A stretch of DNA of 6,759 bases from Lachnospiraceae bacterium (GCA_003542935.1 DPJQ01000287.1:1-6759); one strand, 5' to 3'; counted from the first letter of the stretch, positions 1 to 6,698 are shown. Notes: generated from the sequence alone by a model not told the origin. Numbers and translations: made by a program.

Positions 1-297
1 GGGCGTGCTGATCAGATCGGAGGGACGTCCCAGCGGCCCCACGAAATCTTCAAAGGAATCTCCGGCTTTAAGAAGCCTCATTTTCATCGTGGATGCACCG
101 ATCGGCATAAATACGATCCGTATTGTACCAGCCTCACGGTCATAATCGCAGATCGTCAACGGTATACGCTCGCTGACTTCATCGACCTTTGCAATGATAA
201 ACTGGCCGGGCTCGCAATGCTTTGCCACACGGGGGGCTTCCACAATCATGGAATAAATGTTGTCCGCCAGTGTCTCGGACTCTAAGATTTTGTACAT
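1..297 (-). CDS. Electron-transfer FAD/NAD-binding subunit (NfnA/SudB/PyrK-like), 3' end outside window
   Basis: This is the first 99 codons of a ferredoxin-NADP reductase-type flavoprotein; the rest lies beyond the left edge. Seen: GQF at residues 31-33, the FAD-binding stretch RIPLTICDYD at 44-53, the flavin phosphate-contacting type motif GAST at 67-70, and VGPLG at 86-90 before the expected NAD(P)-binding half. Family knowledge: relatives are about 280 residues, with an N-terminal FAD domain, an NAD(P) domain and a C-terminal cysteine cluster for a 2Fe-2S centre. They serve as the small subunit of NADH-dependent ferredoxin:NADP oxidoreductase (NfnA), of sulfide dehydrogenase, or of dihydroorotate dehydrogenase (PyrK). 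The start is firm: ATG with AAGGAGG five bases upstream. The wording of the N terminus is closer to NfnA/SudB than to PyrK, but the partner gene that would decide (gltA/nfnB or pyrD) is not visible. It lies 78 bases after the zinc-ribbon/TPR gene and may be read with it. Confidence 0.83.
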   Translation of the reverse strand, partial: MYKILESETLADNIYSMIVEAPRVAKHCEPGQFIIAKVDEVSERIPLTICDYDREAGTIRIVFMPIGASTMKMRLLKAGDSFEDFVGPLGRPSDLISTP

Positions 298-302
298 AAT
301 CT

Positions 303-309
303 CCTCCTT
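303..309 (-). promoter_or_regulatory. Shine-Dalgarno site of the reductase subunit
   Basis: On the minus strand the sequence reads AAGGAGG, followed by five bases and the ATG at 297. It is a near-perfect ribosome binding site and fixes the start of the truncated gene at the left edge. Confidence 0.85.
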
Positions 310-375
310 GGATATTTTCTAACGCCGTGGCGCTGAATACATGGATTATGCGGACTTACGCTGCCATCCCTGGCA

Positions 376-1542
376 TTATCCGGAATAGCTGTATGTCTCG
401 CTGGCAGCATAACTGCTCTTGCCCTGGCCATTCACCAGAATAGCATAGAAAGTATGCTCGCCTTTTGGCATCGGTACGGGATCACCGGTATACCGCGTTC
501 CCGTATCGCTGGTCGGCATTTTGTCAAATGAATAATAGGCTGTGCAACCATCCGGTACAATGATCTGGATCTCCGCATCCATACCCCGGATAAATTCACC
601 GGAGCTGGGTGAGATCTGGGGCGGATCAGGCACTGGAAACGCAATCGTATAAGTAAACTGGGCAATATCGCTGGAAATCCCTTTTGCATTAACAGCAATG
701 GCCTGTACGACAGTGACTCCTTCTTCATCCAGGCGGATCGGCCCGTCAAATACCCGGGATTTCTCGTCAGGTATGCTGCCGTCCAACGTATAGTATATCA
801 CACTTCCTTCCTCGCCGGATAGGGAAAATGTCTGGTAATCGTCATATTCTCCCTGCTCGAGGTCCGATGTGGGCATTTCACTGATGTAATCGGCAAACTG
901 CGCCCGTATATTTTTGTCACCGCTGCCAGAGAGCAGTGATTTAATTGCATCTGTATCCTTTTGCCCTTCATATATCCGGATCAACAGTTCATACGCCGGA
1001 GCATTGTTCGGATACAGGCCGATGATTTTCTGCAGGGCCGATACAGCTTTATCTGTTTCCTGCTGTTCTATCAGTATTCTGGCTTTTAAAAGCCAGGCGT
1101 CCGCGTCCTCGGCTTCCAGGCCTATAGCTTTCTGCACACGGTCATATGCCTGATCGTAATTCTGGTCCGCATAAGCTTTTTCTGCGCGTTTCATCTGATA
1201 GTCATAAGAATTCTCATTTTGATACTGTATATTCAGACGCAAAACACCGTAAACAATTGCCGCAGCTACCACAAACGTGATCAGAACAGCCAGCTGTATT
1301 CTGCGTTTCTTTTGCTTTTTCTGTTCAGCTCTTCTCATGCGGGAAACACGGTAGATCTCCTCCGGGCCGTCGAGCTGACCTGTAAGATCCTGATTTTTCT
1401 TCTTTTTATCTTTTTTTCCCAGATGTTGGTCAAGGAAGTCGCCAAACACCTGGTAATCGGATACCAACTGCACTTCTGTGCCGCAGCGCGGGCATATCAG
1501 CACCCCGTCATCCAGGGGAAAACCGCATTTTTTACATTCCAT
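376..1542 (-). CDS. Zinc-ribbon, single-pass membrane protein with TPRs and two chitobiase-C-terminal-like repeats
   Basis: Function unknown. The 388 residues read in order: a zinc ribbon with C3-x2-C6 and C17-x2-C20; a charged linker ending in a very basic patch (about 67-81, rich in K and R); one transmembrane helix at about 82-103; a helical TPR-like region at about 116-205 (two good repeats and a partial third); then two beta-rich repeats at about 224-300 and 307-386. The first carries the signature IYYTLDGSIP (249-258), typical of the chitobiase/beta-hexosaminidase C-terminal (CHB_HEX_C) domain. The second is degenerate, with YYSFDKMP at the same place. By the positive-inside rule the zinc ribbon should be cytosolic and the TPRs and beta domains outside (inference). 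No catalytic motif is seen, so it may be a scaffold or binding protein at the envelope. The ATG is preceded by a purine-rich AAGGGG about nine bases away. It follows ftsK by 32 bases, so co-transcription is likely. Confidence 0.87.
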   Translation of the reverse strand: MECKKCGFPLDDGVLICPRCGTEVQLVSDYQVFGDFLDQHLGKKDKKKKNQDLTGQLDGPEEIYRVSRMRRAEQKKQKKRRIQLAVLITFVVAAAIVYGVLRLNIQYQNENSYDYQMKRAEKAYADQNYDQAYDRVQKAIGLEAEDADAWLLKARILIEQQETDKAVSALQKIIGLYPNNAPAYELLIRIYEGQKDTDAIKSLLSGSGDKNIRAQFADYISEMPTSDLEQGEYDDYQTFSLSGEEGSVIYYTLDGSIPDEKSRVFDGPIRLDEEGVTVVQAIAVNAKGISSDIAQFTYTIAFPVPDPPQISPSSGEFIRGMDAEIQIIVPDGCTAYYSFDKMPTSDTGTRYTGDPVPMPKGEHTFYAILVNGQGKSSYAASETYSYSG

Positions 1543-1574
1543 AGCTTATCGCCCCTTCCATTTGGATTATCTAT

Positions 1575-4088
1575 CTACAAATTTTCAAATTCTTCCATAG
1601 TCATCAGAACTTTTCTCGGTTTAGTGCCTTCTTCTCCTGTGACTACCCCAGCCTCACAGAGCTGATCCATGATTCTTGCAGCTCTGTTAAATCCGATTTT
1701 AAACATTCTCTGCAGCATACCGATGGAGGCTTTGTCCTTTTCGATGATAAATCTTCCTGCTTCGCCAAAAAGTGAATCTCTGTCGGATTCCGCAGAAGTC
1801 GTGCCGCCTACGGTGGTGTTAGTGATCTTTTCGGATATGGATTCATCGTAAGATACCGGTTCCCGATCCGCCGTCAGGAAATCTACGACAGCGCCCACTT
1901 CTTTATCGGACACAAAACTGCCCTGCAGTCTGGCCGGTTTCGGATAACCCTGGGGATAAAAAAGCATATCGCCTTTGCCCAGAAGCTTTTCGGCTCCCAC
2001 CATGTCCAGAATGGTACGGGAGTCCACACCGGAGCTGACTGCGAAAGCCACCCTTGAAGGCATGTTGGCTTTGATCAGCCCGGTAATAACGTTTACCGAC
2101 GGGCGCTGGGTGGCAATGATCAGATGAATACCCGCGGCTCTGGCAAGCTGGGCCAGACGGCAGATCGCGTCTTCCACCTCCTTGGAGGCAACCATCATCA
2201 GATCCGCCAGCTCGTCCACGATCACAACGATCTGCGGCATTTTCACCGGTTTATCCTCGTCCTCCACATTTTCAATGGCTTCCACTTTTTTGTTGTAGCC
2301 TTTCATATCACGGACATTGTACTTGGCAAATTTGTTATAACGGTCTTCCATCTCCGCGACGGCCCAATTCAGGGCTCCTGCCGCTTTTTTGGGATCCGTA
2401 ACCACCGGGATCAGCAGATGGGGAATACCGTTATAGACACTTAGTTCCACCACCTTGGGGTCGATCATAATCAGCTTGACTTCGTCCGGACGGGCCTTGA
2501 ACAAAATACTCATAATCAGCGTATTGATACATACCGATTTTCCCGAACCTGTGGCACCGGCAATCAAAAGATGGGGCATTTTTCCGATATCAGTGATCAC
2601 CGGCTGCCCGGCAATATCTTTACCTACGGCAAAAGCCAGACGGGAGTCAAATTGCTTGAACTGCGGAGTATCCAGAAGATCCCGCAGATAAACGGCGCTG
2701 TTTGTCTCGTTGGGAACCTCGATCCCCACAGCCGCTTTACCGGGGATAGGCGCTTCGATACGGATATCGGCCACGGCCAGATTTAACTTGATATCATCGG
2801 CCAGGTTCACGATACGGCTGACCTTGACGCCCTGCTCCGGCTGCAGTTCATAACGGGTCACGGTGGGGCCGCAGCTTGCATTGGTCACAGTGACTTTGAC
2901 ACCGAAACTTTTCAGCGTACTTTCGAGTTTCTGCGCCGTTTCGTACAACTTCTGGTCACTGTCGCCGCCCTTCCCCTTTCTGCTTTTCTGCAACAGGGTC
3001 ATGGGCGGAAATTTATATTCTTCCTGTACCGGCTCCTGATCTGCAATCTCCGAGAGAATCTCCTGGCTTTGCTGATGCTTCTCCTTTTCCGTCATTTTTT
3101 TTGGTTTCTTTATTTCCCCGGGAACAGTCTCCGGTTCCTGCTCTGTTTCCACCGGGGGGCATTCTATAACCGGGGCCGGATCCACCGGCGACAGGGGGCG
3201 CTCGATATGAAATTCCGGTTTCTTTTCGGGTACAGGTTCCGGTTCCTGTATAATCTCTGACGAAACTCTCTTTTCCGATTCCACGCGGAAATCATCCATG
3301 GAAGCAATTTTTGCTTTTTTCGGACTTTCTTCTGTTTCCCGCTGCGGTGCGGACGGTTTTTCTCCGCTGTGCTTCAGATCCGTCAGTTCAAAATTTACGC
3401 CGGACTGAGACTGTTCCTTTCTGTGCGCCCGCTCTTCCTGACGGAGATTTTTTCTCGCATTGCTGTGGTCCCGGCGTCCCTGAGCCATCTCCTTCTGTCT
3501 TTTCTGCACCGTTCGAACTGCTTTTTCGCTGCCGTTTTTGATTGGCTCAAGGAAAGATCTGCGGGTCAAAAGAACCAGGCTGATGATCATCCCGGCAGTC
3601 ATCAATATGTAAGCGCCGGATTCGCCCACGATATAGCTCAGCCCTTTCGCCAGCAGGCCCCCGGCCATACCGCCGCACAGATGCTCATTGACGGCCGCTT
3701 TGTACAGTTCCAGTGCGCTGTCTGCCGTGTTTCCCGCAAAAAGCAACTGAGACATGCCGCATATACATAAAAACAAAACCAACAGGCTGCCATTCAGGCG
3801 GAACTTATCCCCCAAAGGTTTATTTCCGAGCCCCAGCCTGATAAGTACGAAAAACAAAATGGGGAACACATATCCCATAAGACCGAACAGTCCGAAAAAG
3901 AACGAGGCACACAGATTCCCCACCACGCCGCAAATACCAAATGTGCTTAAAAACAGGATCAGGCAGACAGCCAGAGCAAACCATAGTATACATTCTCTGA
4001 CAAAGAGATCCTGTTTTTTCTTCCGTGACGGTCCCCTGCGTCTTGAAGAAGTTGTGCCCTTTCTCTGAATTTTCTTCTTTGTTGCCAA
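1575..4088 (-). CDS. ftsK: Membrane-anchored DNA translocase FtsK/SpoIIIE
   Basis: ATP-driven double-stranded DNA pump that clears chromosomal DNA from the closing septum, or moves it into the forespore in spore formers. Read from TTG it has 837 residues: a basic N terminus; about four membrane helices (roughly 33-55, 59-84, 99-118, 158-175); a long charged, Pro/Glu-rich linker (about 185-375); the alpha/beta motor with Walker A GATGSGKS (511-518) and Walker B VVIVDELADL (621-630, D625/E626); the conserved arm ending IIATQRPSVNVITG (657-670); and a C-terminal winged-helix gamma domain (about 772-837) that in this family reads oriented chromosome motifs. Somewhat longer than B. subtilis SpoIIIE (787), mainly in the linker; much shorter than E. 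coli FtsK. The start is TTG at 4088, five bases after AAGGAGG. An in-frame ATG at 4193 would add 35 residues inside uppP and lacks support. It follows uppP by 40 bases. Whether it serves division, sporulation or both cannot be told here. Confidence 0.97.
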   Translation of the reverse strand: MATKKKIQRKGTTSSRRRGPSRKKKQDLFVRECILWFALAVCLILFLSTFGICGVVGNLCASFFFGLFGLMGYVFPILFFVLIRLGLGNKPLGDKFRLNGSLLVLFLCICGMSQLLFAGNTADSALELYKAAVNEHLCGGMAGGLLAKGLSYIVGESGAYILMTAGMIISLVLLTRRSFLEPIKNGSEKAVRTVQKRQKEMAQGRRDHSNARKNLRQEERAHRKEQSQSGVNFELTDLKHSGEKPSAPQRETEESPKKAKIASMDDFRVESEKRVSSEIIQEPEPVPEKKPEFHIERPLSPVDPAPVIECPPVETEQEPETVPGEIKKPKKMTEKEKHQQSQEILSEIADQEPVQEEYKFPPMTLLQKSRKGKGGDSDQKLYETAQKLESTLKSFGVKVTVTNASCGPTVTRYELQPEQGVKVSRIVNLADDIKLNLAVADIRIEAPIPGKAAVGIEVPNETNSAVYLRDLLDTPQFKQFDSRLAFAVGKDIAGQPVITDIGKMPHLLIAGATGSGKSVCINTLIMSILFKARPDEVKLIMIDPKVVELSVYNGIPHLLIPVVTDPKKAAGALNWAVAEMEDRYNKFAKYNVRDMKGYNKKVEAIENVEDEDKPVKMPQIVVIVDELADLMMVASKEVEDAICRLAQLARAAGIHLIIATQRPSVNVITGLIKANMPSRVAFAVSSGVDSRTILDMVGAEKLLGKGDMLFYPQGYPKPARLQGSFVSDKEVGAVVDFLTADREPVSYDESISEKITNTTVGGTTSAESDRDSLFGEAGRFIIEKDKASIGMLQRMFKIGFNRAARIMDQLCEAGVVTGEEGTKPRKVLMTMEEFENL

Positions 4089-4092
4089 ATAT

Positions 4093-4100
4093 ACCTCCTT
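4093..4100 (-). promoter_or_regulatory. Shine-Dalgarno site that sets the TTG start of ftsK
   Basis: The minus strand reads AAGGAGGT, then four bases, then TTG GCA ACA AAG. This near-perfect anti-16S match is the reason for choosing TTG at 4088 over the in-frame ATG at 4193, which would overlap the 3' end of uppP by 65 bases. Confidence 0.9.
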
Positions 4101-4128
4101 GCCGCCGCTCTGCGGTGTACGCAGTTTG

Positions 4129-5010
4129 TCATCCCACGATAGCGAAATGGCATCCGATGGAAAATATGCCCGCCAGCAAACAGTAGACGGCAAACAGCGT
4201 CATTTTTCTTTCCAATACCAGATTCAGGCACCAGCGGATGATGAGCATGCTGACGAATGCGGAAAAAACAAACACAGCCGCATAGCTACCCAGAAGTGTC
4301 CAGGAAAAACCGTCCGCAAAAAGCCCCGGGCATTTCCGTATAAAAGCTCCCAGCAGTATCGGCATGGACAAAAACAGAGAACATTTAAGCGCCGCTTTTT
4401 TTGTCATGCCCAAAAGCAGAAAGACGGACAATGTCAGGGCAAACCTGGATACACCCGGGAAAACTGCTCCGCCCTGGCAGGTACCGACCACAAGGATCTC
4501 CCACACATGCAGTTCCCGCGGAACCCTCTCTCCTTTGGGAAGAAACGTGGAAACCAGCAAAAAAACGGCAGAAAACAAAAAACCGATGCCGACGGCCAGG
4601 TAGCTGTCAACCACAGCCTCTGCCAGGTTTCCCAAAAACAGTCCAAAAATCACGGTAGGAATATTGCCCAGCGTTACCAGGAGGGCCAGTTTACCGTAAT
4701 TGGAGTGAAATAGCCATTTATAACGGCTGGTATCTCCGTACATTTTATTGTGATACCAGATACGGATATTTTCTATGATCCCCGCAGGGGTACGCAGCAG
4801 CTTTGCCGTGATCTTTCTGACATCTTTCGTATAAAACCTGATAACCGCCACCAGACTCCCCAAATGTGCCAGGGTCGCCACTGACAGGCAAGATGGCATA
4901 TCCACTTCCAGAAGCTTATAAAACAGCACCAGATGTCCGGCGCTGCTTACCGGAAAAAATTCAAAGATTCCCTGTATAATTCCCAACAGAATCGACTCCA
5001 GCATAAACAT
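4129..5010 (-). CDS. uppP: Undecaprenyl-diphosphate phosphatase (UppP/BacA family)
   Basis: Integral membrane enzyme that removes a phosphate from undecaprenyl pyrophosphate, recycling the lipid carrier for peptidoglycan and other wall polymers; family members can give bacitracin tolerance. At 293 residues it has family length. Seen: the first signature, with Q13-x3-E17 (the E/QxxxE motif), PVSSAGH at 20-26 (H26 being the conserved histidine), and the second signature Q179-x5-PGVSRF (185-190) with T193. Hydrophobic segments fall at about 4-31, 43-60, 107-127, 137-156, 171-200, 209-225, 239-262 and 269-290, with a hydrophilic loop at 62-104. The usual PGxSRSxxT motif has Phe in place of the second Ser; S188, R189 and T193 remain. 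The ATG at 5010 has a weak AAGG seven bases upstream; an in-frame ATG two codons later is poorer. It has its own likely promoter at 5064-5092 and leads the group running into ftsK. A specialised paralogue is possible. Confidence 0.93.
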   Translation of the reverse strand: MFMLESILLGIIQGIFEFFPVSSAGHLVLFYKLLEVDMPSCLSVATLAHLGSLVAVIRFYTKDVRKITAKLLRTPAGIIENIRIWYHNKMYGDTSRYKWLFHSNYGKLALLVTLGNIPTVIFGLFLGNLAEAVVDSYLAVGIGFLFSAVFLLVSTFLPKGERVPRELHVWEILVVGTCQGGAVFPGVSRFALTLSVFLLLGMTKKAALKCSLFLSMPILLGAFIRKCPGLFADGFSWTLLGSYAAVFVFSAFVSMLIIRWCLNLVLERKMTLFAVYCLLAGIFSIGCHFAIVG

Positions 5011-5063
5011 ATGTAAACCTTATCTTCCGTAATATTTCTGTACTCTATCAAAACCAGTAAAAT

Positions 5064-5092
5064 ATTATAACACAATTGCGCCCTGTATACAA
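5064..5092 (-). promoter_or_regulatory. Putative sigma-A promoter for uppP (extended -10)
   Basis: On the minus strand TTGTAT (5092-5087) is followed by exactly 17 bases and a perfect TATAAT (5069-5064), preceded by TG one base upstream, which makes an extended -10. Transcription would start near 5057, about 47 bases before the uppP ATG. The -35 is only half consensus, but the perfect -10, extension and spacing are persuasive. It probably drives uppP, ftsK and the following genes. Its -35 and spacer overlap one arm of the hairpin at 5078-5122. Confidence 0.7.
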
Positions 5093-5122
5093 TCACCGTT
5101 TTTGCTTCGTTATACAGGGCGC
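5078..5122 (-). terminator. Hairpin after tepA, possible terminator
   Basis: Perfect 12-base arms, GCGCCCTGTATA and its complement, occupy 5078-5089 and 5111-5122 around a 21-base loop, beginning 14 bases past the tepA stop. On the minus strand the stem is followed by AATTGTGTTATAAT rather than a clean run of T, so termination may be partial. The element also overlaps the uppP promoter, so it could instead act in regulation. Confidence 0.6.
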
Positions 5123-5136
5123 AGGCAGTATCGGGA

Positions 5137-5778
5137 TTACTTTTTCTCTCTCATCAGTTCATACAATTTTGCCAGGGCCTGACTGATTCCTCCTACTTCG
5201 TCAATGATTCCCTCGCGAACTGCATCATCTCCGTCCAGCATGGTTCCTACGTCTTTGACCAGTGTGGAAGTATCCAGCATCAGCTCCTCGATCCGTTTCC
5301 GGGTGATCCTGGAATGCTGTTCGATAAATCCGGTGATCCGATCCTGGGTTTTTTCCAGATTTTTGTAAGACTGCATCACACCGATAAACATGCCGTTGGA
5401 ACGCACCGGATGAATGACCATCGTGGCACTGGGAACAATAAAAGAATAATCCGCCGATACTGCCAGGGGGACGCCGATGGAATGGCCGCCGCCGAGCACA
5501 AGAGACACCGACGGCTTGCTCAGGGACGCGATCATCTCGGCGATGGCGAGGCCCGCTTCCACATCGCCGCCCACCGTATTTAAAAGAACCAGCAGTCCCT
5601 CTACCCTCTCGTCGTCCTCCACCATAGCCAGACGCGGCAAGATATGCTCATATTTCGTGGTCTTGGCCCTGTCGCCAAGGGATTCATGGCCCTCCACCTC
5701 GCCGGTGATGGACAGCAGATAGATTTTTCCTTTCAATTCGGATATATTTTCTGATTTTACTTCCTGATCCTGTTCCAT
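5137..5778 (-). CDS. tepA: TepA-like ClpP-fold serine hydrolase
   Basis: ClpP/crotonase-fold protein of the TepA type; in B. subtilis TepA (translocation-enhancing protein) is encoded next to spoIIIE and has been linked to protein export and degradation. The 213 residues, with no signal peptide or membrane helix, indicate a cytosolic protein. Seen: the ClpP-like stretch LLVLLNTVGGDVEAGLAIAE (62-81), the nucleophile motif GHSIG with S100 (98-102), and the histidine in VIHPVR (H123), 23 residues on, close to the Ser-His spacing in ClpP. D176 in KDVGTMLDG is a candidate third residue, not certain. The C terminus GIIDEVGG matches the ClpP ending. The ATG at 5778 follows GGAGG by eight bases; a TTG 14 codons upstream (5820) has no ribosome site and is rejected. 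It lies between two hairpins and probably forms its own unit. The real substrate is unknown. Confidence 0.92.
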   Translation of the reverse strand: MEQDQEVKSENISELKGKIYLLSITGEVEGHESLGDRAKTTKYEHILPRLAMVEDDERVEGLLVLLNTVGGDVEAGLAIAEMIASLSKPSVSLVLGGGHSIGVPLAVSADYSFIVPSATMVIHPVRSNGMFIGVMQSYKNLEKTQDRITGFIEQHSRITRKRIEELMLDTSTLVKDVGTMLDGDDAVREGIIDEVGGISQALAKLYELMREKK

Positions 5779-5785
5779 TTGAGAA

Positions 5786-5792
5786 ACCTCCG
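5786..5792 (-). promoter_or_regulatory. Shine-Dalgarno site that sets the tepA start
   Basis: The minus strand reads CGGAGGT, with GGAGG eight bases from the ATG at 5778. It decides against the longer reading frame that opens at TTG 5820, in front of which no purine-rich site is seen. Confidence 0.8.
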
Positions 5793-5842
5793 TCTTTATC
5801 TTTTCCGTCAGTATCTGCAAATGAATGGAAAATCATACATGG

Positions 5843-5856
5843 GCGTTAAAAAACGC
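5843..5856 (-). other. Small hairpin between yebC terminator and tepA
   Basis: Five-base arms GCGTT/AACGC flank a four-base loop. On the minus strand it reads GCGTTTTTTAACGC, so the T-run of the upstream terminator sits in its loop. It could form an alternative fold with the end of the larger terminator, or be incidental; the stem is short. Confidence 0.35.
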
Positions 5857-5863
5857 ATAGAAA

Positions 5864-5915
5864 AGCAGAAAACCTGCCAAAGCGTTTTTCATACGCTTTC
5901 ATCAGGTTTTCTGCT
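5864..5915 (-). terminator. Intrinsic terminator of yebC, two-tier stem
   Basis: Perfect 13-base outer arms (AGCAGAAAACCTG at 5864-5876; its complement at 5903-5915) enclose a second perfect 7-base stem (AAAGCGT at 5879-5885; ACGCTTT at 5893-5899) with a seven-base loop. The two tiers are separated by a small internal loop of two and three bases. On the minus strand the stem is followed by TTTTCTATGCGTTTTTT, a fair T-rich tail. It starts 28 bases after the yebC stop, which fits Rho-independent termination before tepA. No T-run follows on the plus strand. Confidence 0.85.
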
Positions 5916-5943
5916 GTCTAAGAAAATAACGCTTCCCTGTTAA

Positions 5944-6672
5944 TTATTCATCCCAGTTATGGTAGACGTCCTGTACATCGTCGTCATCATCGAGAAGATC
6001 CAGAATCTTCTGCAGATTTTTGAGATTCTCATCGTCCGTGACTTCCACATAGTTCTGCGGGATCAGCGTCACATCCGCTTCCGCCATCTCCACGCCTTCT
6101 TTCTCCAGCGTCTCGCGGACCGCCGAAAAATCATCGGGGGCAGTAATGATCTCAAAGCAGTCTTCCTCCTCCGAAAAATCTTCCGCTCCGGCGTCCAGCG
6201 CCATCATCATGAGGTCATCGGCATCCATCTCAAACTCTTCTTTGTCTACGATGATGCGGCCCTTCTCTTCAAACATGAAGGATACGCAGCCCGGCGTGCC
6301 CATGGTTCCCTTACCTTTCGTGAAAGCGCTCCTCACATTGGCGGCCGTGCGGTTTTTATTATCGGTCAGCGTCTTTACGATAACGGCTACACCGCCGGGG
6401 CCGTACCCCTCATAAGTGATGGTCTCGTAATTATTGGCGTCACTGTCTCCGGCTGCTTTTTTGATGCCGCGCTCGATGGTATCATTGGGTACGTTGTTGG
6501 CTTTGGCTTTGGCAATCACGTCCCGCAGCTTACTGTTGCTGGAGGGATCCGCGCCGCCTTCCTTCACCGCCACAACGATCTCACGGCCGATCATGGTAAA
6601 TATCTTACCTTTTTTTGCATCGTTTTTCTCTTTTTTGTGCTTTATATTTGCAAATTTTGAATGTCCTGACAT
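5944..6672 (-). CDS. yebC: YebC/TACO1-family translation or regulatory factor
   Basis: Cytosolic protein of the YebC/PmpR/TACO1 family. These were long annotated as transcriptional regulators; the mitochondrial relative TACO1 activates translation of COX1, and bacterial members have been tied to helping ribosomes through difficult sequences. The 242 residues are family length and collinear: the N-terminal block GHSKFANIKHKK (3-14), KGKIFT (21-26), the domain boundary motif YEGYGPGGVAVIV (87-99), TDNKNRTAANVR (103-114), and the late IPQNYVEV block (204-211). The tail is very acidic (DDDDD at 228-232). The ATG at 6672 gives the expected MSGHSK start, with GAGGAG nine bases upstream; a second GGAGG directly abuts the ATG and is too close to serve. 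A terminator follows and an inverted repeat precedes it, so it is probably a single-gene unit, although what lies past the right edge is unseen. Confidence 0.97.
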   Translation of the reverse strand: MSGHSKFANIKHKKEKNDAKKGKIFTMIGREIVVAVKEGGADPSSNSKLRDVIAKAKANNVPNDTIERGIKKAAGDSDANNYETITYEGYGPGGVAVIVKTLTDNKNRTAANVRSAFTKGKGTMGTPGCVSFMFEEKGRIIVDKEEFEMDADDLMMMALDAGAEDFSEEEDCFEIITAPDDFSAVRETLEKEGVEMAEADVTLIPQNYVEVTDDENLKNLQKILDLLDDDDDVQDVYHNWDE

Positions 6673-6698
6673 CCTCCGCCACTCCTCTTCTCTCTAAA

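Noticed and set aside
362..375. Small inverted repeat TGCCA/TGGCA just after the zinc-ribbon/TPR gene stop
   Set aside because: Only five-base arms and no T-run on the minus strand, so it is not supported as a terminator; read-through into the reductase gene remains likely.
4089..4193. Extended ftsK start at ATG 4193
   Set aside because: It overlaps the uppP 3' end, has no ribosome site, and a strong AAGGAGG sits at the correct distance from TTG 4088.
3959..4231. 90-codon minus-strand frame bridging ftsK and uppP
   Set aside because: It lies in a different frame inside two clear genes and has no motif; it is not a ylzJ-like small gene.
4099..4713. 204-codon open frame on the plus strand opposite uppP
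   Set aside because: The product is a Lys/Gln/His-rich sequence of the kind produced by reading a membrane-protein gene backwards; no ribosome site or family match is seen.
5779..5820. Extended tepA start at TTG 5820
   Set aside because: No purine-rich site lies before it, while ATG 5778 has GGAGG at eight bases and gives a normal family length.
5832..5837. TATGAT on the minus strand as a -10 for tepA
   Set aside because: No acceptable -35 at 16-18 bases; the hexamer alone is expected by chance in this AT-rich gap.
5959..6660. 233-codon open frame on the plus strand opposite yebC
   Set aside because: It is fully antisense to a well-conserved gene, its product has no recognisable motif, and composition follows the yebC codons in mirror.
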